Assembly (NCBI RefSeq): GCF_029906645.1 | Contig: NZ_JARYGZ010000007.1 | Span: 1 to 32,852 of the forward strand | DNA length: 32,852 nt | Reading direction: 5' to 3' | From: Sphingomonas oryzagri | GTDB taxonomy: Bacteria; Pseudomonadota; Alphaproteobacteria; Sphingomonadales; Sphingomonadaceae | In this document: in pieces, positions 29,638 through 32,852 of the stretch | Layout of the letters: each line of letters begins with the position of its first letter | Position numbering within the stretch: position 1 is the stretch's first letter | Made by a program: the position numbers and the translations under genes | Notes under the pieces: generated by a model | Told to the model about the DNA's origin: nothing | Database searches by the model: none | The model's input: only the letters and a program-made list of their open reading frames with translations

Positions 29638-29882
29638 CCCTGTTCCGCCTCATCCCCTTCGTCTGCATCGCTGCCGGCGCCGCCCTTCTGTGTGGTGGCT
29701 CGCTCGGCTGCGCGCTGATCGGCGCCGCGCTTGGCGCAACGATCTTCGTCCTCGCGGCCTGCGATCCCGTTTTCGCCGCGAAGCTCGCCTCGCTGCTCGC
29801 GACGATCAAGGCGTCCTACGCCGTCGCCAAAGCCAAGATCGAAGCCTTCATCGCGCGGCTGCGCGCGCGCACCGAGGCCTAA
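29634..29882 (+). CDS. Small membrane protein between M and L
   Basis: The 82-residue product starts at TTG 29634, overlapping the M stop. It has two hydrophobic segments (residues ~7-45: IPFVCIAAGAALLCGGSLGC then ALIGAALGATIFVLAAC) and a basic amphipathic tail with KASYAVAKAKIEAFIARLRA. It is not part of the P2 gene set at this place. A holin-like or antiholin role is possible, given the hydrophobic start and basic end, but unproved. Confidence 0.6.
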   Translation: MTLFRLIPFVCIAAGAALLCGGSLGCALIGAALGATIFVLAACDPVFAAKLASLLATIKASYAVAKAKIEAFIARLRARTEA

Positions 29883-29889
29883 CCAGCTC

Positions 29890-29910
29890 GCCCCCCGGCG
29901 CCGGGGGCGG
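29890..29910 (+). terminator. G/C palindrome between membrane gene and L
   Basis: A CCCCC-GGCGCC-GGGGG near-palindrome (29890-29910, one bulged C) forms a very stable hairpin. Possible attenuator within the late operon. The gap 29883-29987 shows no gene. Confidence 0.4.
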
Positions 29911-29987
29911 ATCGCCGCAGGCGGGAGTGGGCTTCGGCCCGAGGGCCGCCCCAGCACCGATCCCCACCCCCGATACCGGAGATCCGC

Positions 29988-30503
29988 ATGTCCACCTTCA
30001 TCCCCGCCGATCCCGCCGCGCTCGCTGCCGGCATCGAGCAGGCCGATGTGGAGGCGCCCGCCGCGCCCCCGGCCGAACCGCCCGTCACCAATGACGGCTT
30101 CTTCCCCGATATCGATCCCGTCACGCTGCGCGAGGCCTATCGCATCCGCGACGCCGTCACCCCCGCGCGGCTGCGCGAAGCGATCATCACGTCCATCATC
30201 ACGGCCGGCGACGATCTCGCCGCCTGGGCGGCATCGCAGAAGGCGGCCGGCTACGCCACGCTGGGCGAAGTCCCCTCCCCGCAGGTAGGTGGCAAGAGCC
30301 GGCTGGTCGCGCTCTACGGCACCGCGATCGGCTCCTACACCCGCGCCCAGCTCGTCGAGCGGCAGGCCGATATGGATCTGACGGGCCAAGGGCAGCGACA
30401 GGTGAGCGATCTCGCCGACACGCCGGCCGAGCTGCGCCGCGATGCCGTCTATGCGATCCGCGCGATGCTCGGCGTAGGACGCCAGACGATCGAGCTGCTT
30501 TGA
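29988..30503 (+). CDS. L: Head completion/stabilisation protein gpL
   Basis: The 171-residue protein matches P2 gpL: FFPDIDPVTLREAYRIRDAV at ~36-55, LREAIITSIITAGDDLAAWA, the LVALYGTAIGSYTRAQLVER segment, then RRDAVYAIRAMLGVGRQTIE. gpL closes the filled head and joins it to gpX and the tail. Its N-terminal ~30 residues are Ala/Pro-rich and variable. The stop (30501-30503) overlaps the X start as TGATG. Confidence 0.93.
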   Translation: MSTFIPADPAALAAGIEQADVEAPAAPPAEPPVTNDGFFPDIDPVTLREAYRIRDAVTPARLREAIITSIITAGDDLAAWAASQKAAGYATLGEVPSPQVGGKSRLVALYGTAIGSYTRAQLVERQADMDLTGQGQRQVSDLADTPAELRRDAVYAIRAMLGVGRQTIELL

Positions 30504-30727
30504 TGGCCGATACGGTGACAGCGCGGCAGGGCGATACCGTCGAGCTGCTGCTCTGGCGCGAGCGCGCGATTGGCCCGTCCGGCCTTGATGCCGTCTTCGC
30601 CGCCAACCCCGGCCTTGCCGCGCTCGGCACCATCCTCCCGATCGGCACCGTCGTCACCGTGCCGGCAACCGTCACCGCCGCCTCCACCACCCCGACCCTC
30701 AACCTCGTCCAGCTATGGGATGATTGA
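30503..30727 (+). CDS. X: Tail protein gpX
   Basis: The 74-residue product (MADTVTARQGDTVELLLWRE) matches P2 gpX: the ARQGDTVELL start, AANPGLAALGTILPIGTVVT in the middle and LVQLWDD at the end, a LysM-like peptide-binding fold. P2 gpX has 67 residues. I use ATG 30503; an in-frame TTG directly before it is less likely. It is retained although the tube protein FII is missing. The end overlaps the holin start. Confidence 0.92.
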   Translation: MADTVTARQGDTVELLLWRERAIGPSGLDAVFAANPGLAALGTILPIGTVVTVPATVTAASTTPTLNLVQLWDD

Positions 30728-31091
30728 TCTTGGTGCGCCTCGCATGAAACAGTTCCCCAACGATTACCTTCACACGATCGGCATCATCATCGCCGCGCTC
30801 GCCCCCGCCGCGATCGGCGCGGCCGTCGCGCAGGCGTGGGAGCATGGCCTGAGCTGGACGCAGCGCCTCGTCCAGTGGGCAGTCGGTATCTGCGTCTCCT
30901 ACTACGTCACCGGCGCGATCGGCGCGATCCTGCACCTCGATCCGTTCGTGGCGCAGGCGATCGGCTTCGTCATCGCGATGGTCGCCTTCCGCGCGACGCC
31001 AGCATTCATCGCCGCGTCCGTCGCGGCCGTCGGTGCGATCCCGTCCGGCCTGCTCGCGAAGATCGGCATCAACAAGGATCCTGCGTCGTGA
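30720..31091 (+). CDS. Putative holin
   Basis: The 123-residue protein (MIDLGAPRMKQFPNDYLHTI) has three hydrophobic stretches: ~18-38 (HTIGIIIAALAPAAIGAAVA), ~51-72 (QWAVGICVSYYVTGAIGAIL) and ~78-112 (AQAIGFVIAMVAFRATPAFI). It lies directly before the endolysin, the place of P2 gene Y. It would form the membrane lesion that times lysis. ATG 30744 (eight codons later) is an alternative start, possibly giving a dual-start holin/antiholin pair as in lambda S. Confidence 0.75.
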   Translation: MIDLGAPRMKQFPNDYLHTIGIIIAALAPAAIGAAVAQAWEHGLSWTQRLVQWAVGICVSYYVTGAIGAILHLDPFVAQAIGFVIAMVAFRATPAFIAASVAAVGAIPSGLLAKIGINKDPAS

Positions 31092-31633
31092 ACCGCGCGC
31101 AGCTGATCGATGCGCTGATCGCGCGGGAGGGCGGCTATGTGAACATGACGGCCGACAAGGGCGGGCCGACGCGCTTCGGCGTGACGCAGGCCGTCGCTCG
31201 CGCCCATGGCTATGCCGGCGACATGAGCCAGTTTCCGATGGATCTCGCGCGCTCGATCTACGCGGAAACCTACTGGAGCGCGGCGCAGCTCGATCGCATC
31301 TCGGCCATCGCGCCGCACGTCGCGGGCGAGCTGTTCGACACCGGCGTCAACATGGGGATCTTCGTCGCGGGCAAGTTTCTCCAGCGCGCTCTGAACGTGA
31401 TGGTGGGGGACGGCCTGCTGGTGGACGGCCATGTCGGCGACAAGACGATCGCTTCGCTCGAGCGCTACCAGCAGGCCCGTAAGGCTCAGGACGGCGAGGC
31501 TGTCCTCGTCGAGCTGCTCAACAGCTTTCAGGGCACCCGCTACGCCGAGATCGTGGAGGCGAACGCCGCGCAGCGGGTCTTCGTCTTCGGGCAGGTGCGC
31601 AACCGCGTGATGGATCGGAGTGCTTCGGCATGA
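31088..31633 (+). CDS. Endolysin, GH108 N-acetylmuramidase
   Basis: The 181-residue protein starts at GTG 31088, overlapping the holin stop. It shows the GH108 signature: LIAREGGYVNMTADKGGPTR with catalytic Glu14 in REGGYV, FGVTQAVARAHGY, then ELFDTGVNMGIFVAGKFLQR. The later part VDGHVGDKTIASLERYQQAR fits the peptidoglycan-binding domain that accompanies GH108. It cleaves the glycan strands of the wall. No signal peptide is visible, so export depends on the holin. P2 uses a different endolysin (gpK), so this is a module exchange. Confidence 0.92.
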   Translation: MNRAQLIDALIAREGGYVNMTADKGGPTRFGVTQAVARAHGYAGDMSQFPMDLARSIYAETYWSAAQLDRISAIAPHVAGELFDTGVNMGIFVAGKFLQRALNVMVGDGLLVDGHVGDKTIASLERYQQARKAQDGEAVLVELLNSFQGTRYAEIVEANAAQRVFVFGQVRNRVMDRSASA

Positions 31634-32187
31634 GCGCGATCGTCGCATGGCTGCTCGGCCACCTGCTCACCGTAGGGCTGGCGTCGATCCCCGGCGTGGG
31701 CGGGATCGCTCTCTTGCTGCGCTATGGCGGCAGCGTGATCGGCTGGCTCGCCGATCATCGGAAGGATGCCGTGATGATGCTGATCGCGGCCGTGGCGGCC
31801 GGCCTCTACGCATGGGGCGCCATTGGCCGCGCCGATCGCGCCCAGCTCGCCGCGTGGGGCGACAAGGTCTGCGCCTCGGCCGGCGCTGAGCTGCAGCCCG
31901 CCAAGGGCAAGCGCGGCGCCGACTGCGCGGCCCGCATCGCGGATCTCGCGCGCGAGGAGCGGGATACCCTGAAGGTCAGCAACGCTGCCCTCGCCGATGC
32001 CCGAGCGCGTGACCAGGCGCGATCCCGTCAGGACGTCGCGAGCGCGCGCGCGGATGCACAACGAGCGGCCGATGCCGCCACCAAGATGGAGAAAGCGAAT
32101 GGCGCGATCGGCGCGAATGATCAGGTTGGCAGCGATTGGTTTGACAGTCTCAATCGCCTTGGCGGGCTGCGCGGGCCATCCGAATAA
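31630..32187 (+). CDS. Rz-like inner-membrane spanin
   Basis: The 185-residue protein has hydrophobic N-terminal segments (~2-35 and ~48-64, LIAAVAAGLYAWGAIG) followed by a long charged periplasmic coiled coil (ARIADLAREERDTLKVSNAA through RADAQRAADAATKMEKANG). This is the design of i-spanins; usual Rz proteins have one anchor, so the extra N-terminal hydrophobic part is unusual. It overlaps the endolysin stop by ATGA and contains the start of the Rz1-like gene in the +2/-1 frame. Confidence 0.8.
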   Translation: MSAIVAWLLGHLLTVGLASIPGVGGIALLLRYGGSVIGWLADHRKDAVMMLIAAVAAGLYAWGAIGRADRAQLAAWGDKVCASAGAELQPAKGKRGADCAARIADLAREERDTLKVSNAALADARARDQARSRQDVASARADAQRAADAATKMEKANGAIGANDQVGSDWFDSLNRLGGLRGPSE

Positions 32188-32419
32188 GCCGGCGCCTGCC
32201 CCGGCCGTCGCGGTCAATACCGAAAGCACGCCCTCGGCGGATCTGCTCATCTGTCCGAAGCGGGCGGACGCCTTCCCGCTCGATCAGACGGCAACCATCC
32301 CGCCATCCGTGCGCAGCGTCATGATCGCGCTCGCCAGCGCCTATGGCGCGGCCGTCGATCAGCTCGACCGGCTGATTGAATGGCATGATCCCGGCGCCTG
32401 CTCGGCGCCCGCGAAGTGA
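32117..32419 (+). CDS. Rz1-like outer-membrane spanin lipoprotein
   Basis: The 100-residue protein starts at ATG 32117 inside the Rz-like gene, in another frame. It has a lipoprotein signal MIRLAAIGLTVSIALAGC with lipobox LAGC, Cys18 being the acylation site, followed by a Pro/Ala-rich stretch (AGHPNKPAPAPAVAV), as in Rz1. With the Rz-like protein it would span the periplasm and fuse the membranes in the last lysis step. The stop overlaps the R start as GTGA. It extends further than lambda Rz1 (40 aa mature), with a helical C-terminal half. Confidence 0.85.
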   Translation: MIRLAAIGLTVSIALAGCAGHPNKPAPAPAVAVNTESTPSADLLICPKRADAFPLDQTATIPPSVRSVMIALASAYGAAVDQLDRLIEWHDPGACSAPAK

Positions 32420-32852
32420 AGAAGGTCGATGCCCTCCGCGCGCTGCTGCTGAAGGCGGTGCCCGGCCTCGCGGCCAAGCCGGAGAATCTGTCGCTCTTCG
32501 TCGACAAGGGCCGGCTGGGGGCGATCCGCACGCAAACCCTGTCGTTCGAGTATCGCTACACCGCGACGATCGTCGTGCAGGATTATGCCGGCGACGTGGA
32601 CGCGATCTTCGTGCCGTTGCTGGCTTGGGTGGCGACCAACCAGCCTGATCAGCTGCGCCGCGCGGACGGCGAGCCGTTCGGCTACCAGATCGAGCTGCTT
32701 GACGGCGAATCCTGCGATGTCGAGATCCAGCTCGATCTGACCGAGCGCGTGATCGTGAAGCAGGGCGATGCCGGCTGGTCCGTCACTCACCTCGACGATG
32801 CGCCGATGCTCGACACCTTCCCCGGCGTCACGCCCGCCCCTGCCCTCGCCCA
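32416..32852 (+). CDS. R: Tail completion protein gpR, N-terminal part (continues at window start)
   Basis: GTG 32416 overlaps the Rz1-like stop. The frame, KKVDALRALLLKAVPGLAAK then NLSLFVDKGRLGAI and RTQTLSFEYRYTATIVVQDY with AIFVPLLAWVATNQPDQL, matches P2 gpR closely (FVDxG, LSFEkRYT, ViVtDf, vpvLaWlreNQPD). It runs off the window end open and continues in phase at base 3 after the 55-bp overlap, ending at 113; total about 164 aa against about 155 in P2. The order Rz1-R-S fits P2. Confidence 0.92.
   Translation, partial: MKKVDALRALLLKAVPGLAAKPENLSLFVDKGRLGAIRTQTLSFEYRYTATIVVQDYAGDVDAIFVPLLAWVATNQPDQLRRADGEPFGYQIELLDGESCDVEIQLDLTERVIVKQGDAGWSVTHLDDAPMLDTFPGVTPAPALA

Noticed and set aside
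29337-30389. 350-aa minus-strand open frame
   Set aside because: Shadow of M, the small membrane gene and L; Gly/Arg repeats only.
32798-32852. Terminal 55-bp repeat as an attachment-site duplication
   Set aside because: It lies inside gpR and exactly restores the gene on joining; an assembly overlap on a circular molecule explains it better.
1-32852. tRNA, rRNA, CRISPR arrays and insertion sequences
   Set aside because: None was seen: no cloverleaf-like or CCA-ended element, no spaced repeat array apart from the iterons, no transposase.

Overview
The window is one circular element. Its first 55 bases (1-55) are identical to its last 55 (32798-32852), and joining the ends at this overlap restores an intact P2 gpR-like gene, so the molecule is about 32,797 bp. 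Base composition is high in GC, and the gene set (a GapR/DUF2312 protein, dense ATGA/GTGA-overlapped operons) points to an alphaproteobacterium, most likely a sphingomonad; that host assignment is inference.

The element is a P2-family (Peduovirus-like) phage genome carrying plasmid maintenance genes: a phage-plasmid. Late genes follow P2 order. On the minus strand lie portal Q and terminase P, followed by a D12 adenine methylase. Divergently on the plus strand are O scaffold, N capsid, M small terminase, a small membrane protein, L, X, holin, GH108 endolysin, a Rz/Rz1-like nested pair, R and S. A second late operon (7370-14886) carries J, I, H, E/E', T, U and D. An Ogr-type zinc activator (17431-17709) and two nearly identical 29-bp dyads in front of the two late operons suggest P2-type late activation. 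A P2-like cos sequence lies at about 22401-22422 in a 600-bp gene-free stretch.

The non-phage part is 0.9-7.3 kb. It holds a toxin-antitoxin pair with a coupled third gene (DUF6884), a four-gene overlapping operon ending in a tyrosine recombinase, two small orphan genes, parA with a ribbon-helix-helix partner, and a Rep_3/RepB-type initiator facing a 22-bp iteron array (oriV). A 12-bp palindrome, CRTGTNNACACG, recurs around par, and once in front of the tape-measure gene; it is a candidate partition site.

The immunity and early region (15.1-22.1 kb) has a repressor with a membrane protein in the same operon, then rightward a BcepMu gp16-like regulator, a CII-like protein, Ogr, a string of small early genes of mostly unknown function, a class-beta DNA methyltransferase and a second possible replication protein.

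The most striking feature is what is missing. I find no tail sheath (FI), tail tube (FII), spike (V), gp25-like W or fibre chaperone G, nor the P2 replication protein A. The ORF at 10030-10470 looks like an in-frame fusion of a truncated fibre-region protein to the last ~35 residues of gpE. The TTTTTTG slippery site and the E' frame remain intact behind it. The element therefore looks like a P2-sized phage-plasmid that keeps head, packaging and lysis genes but has lost the contractile tube and sheath: either a decaying phage-plasmid or one that depends on a helper for its tail.
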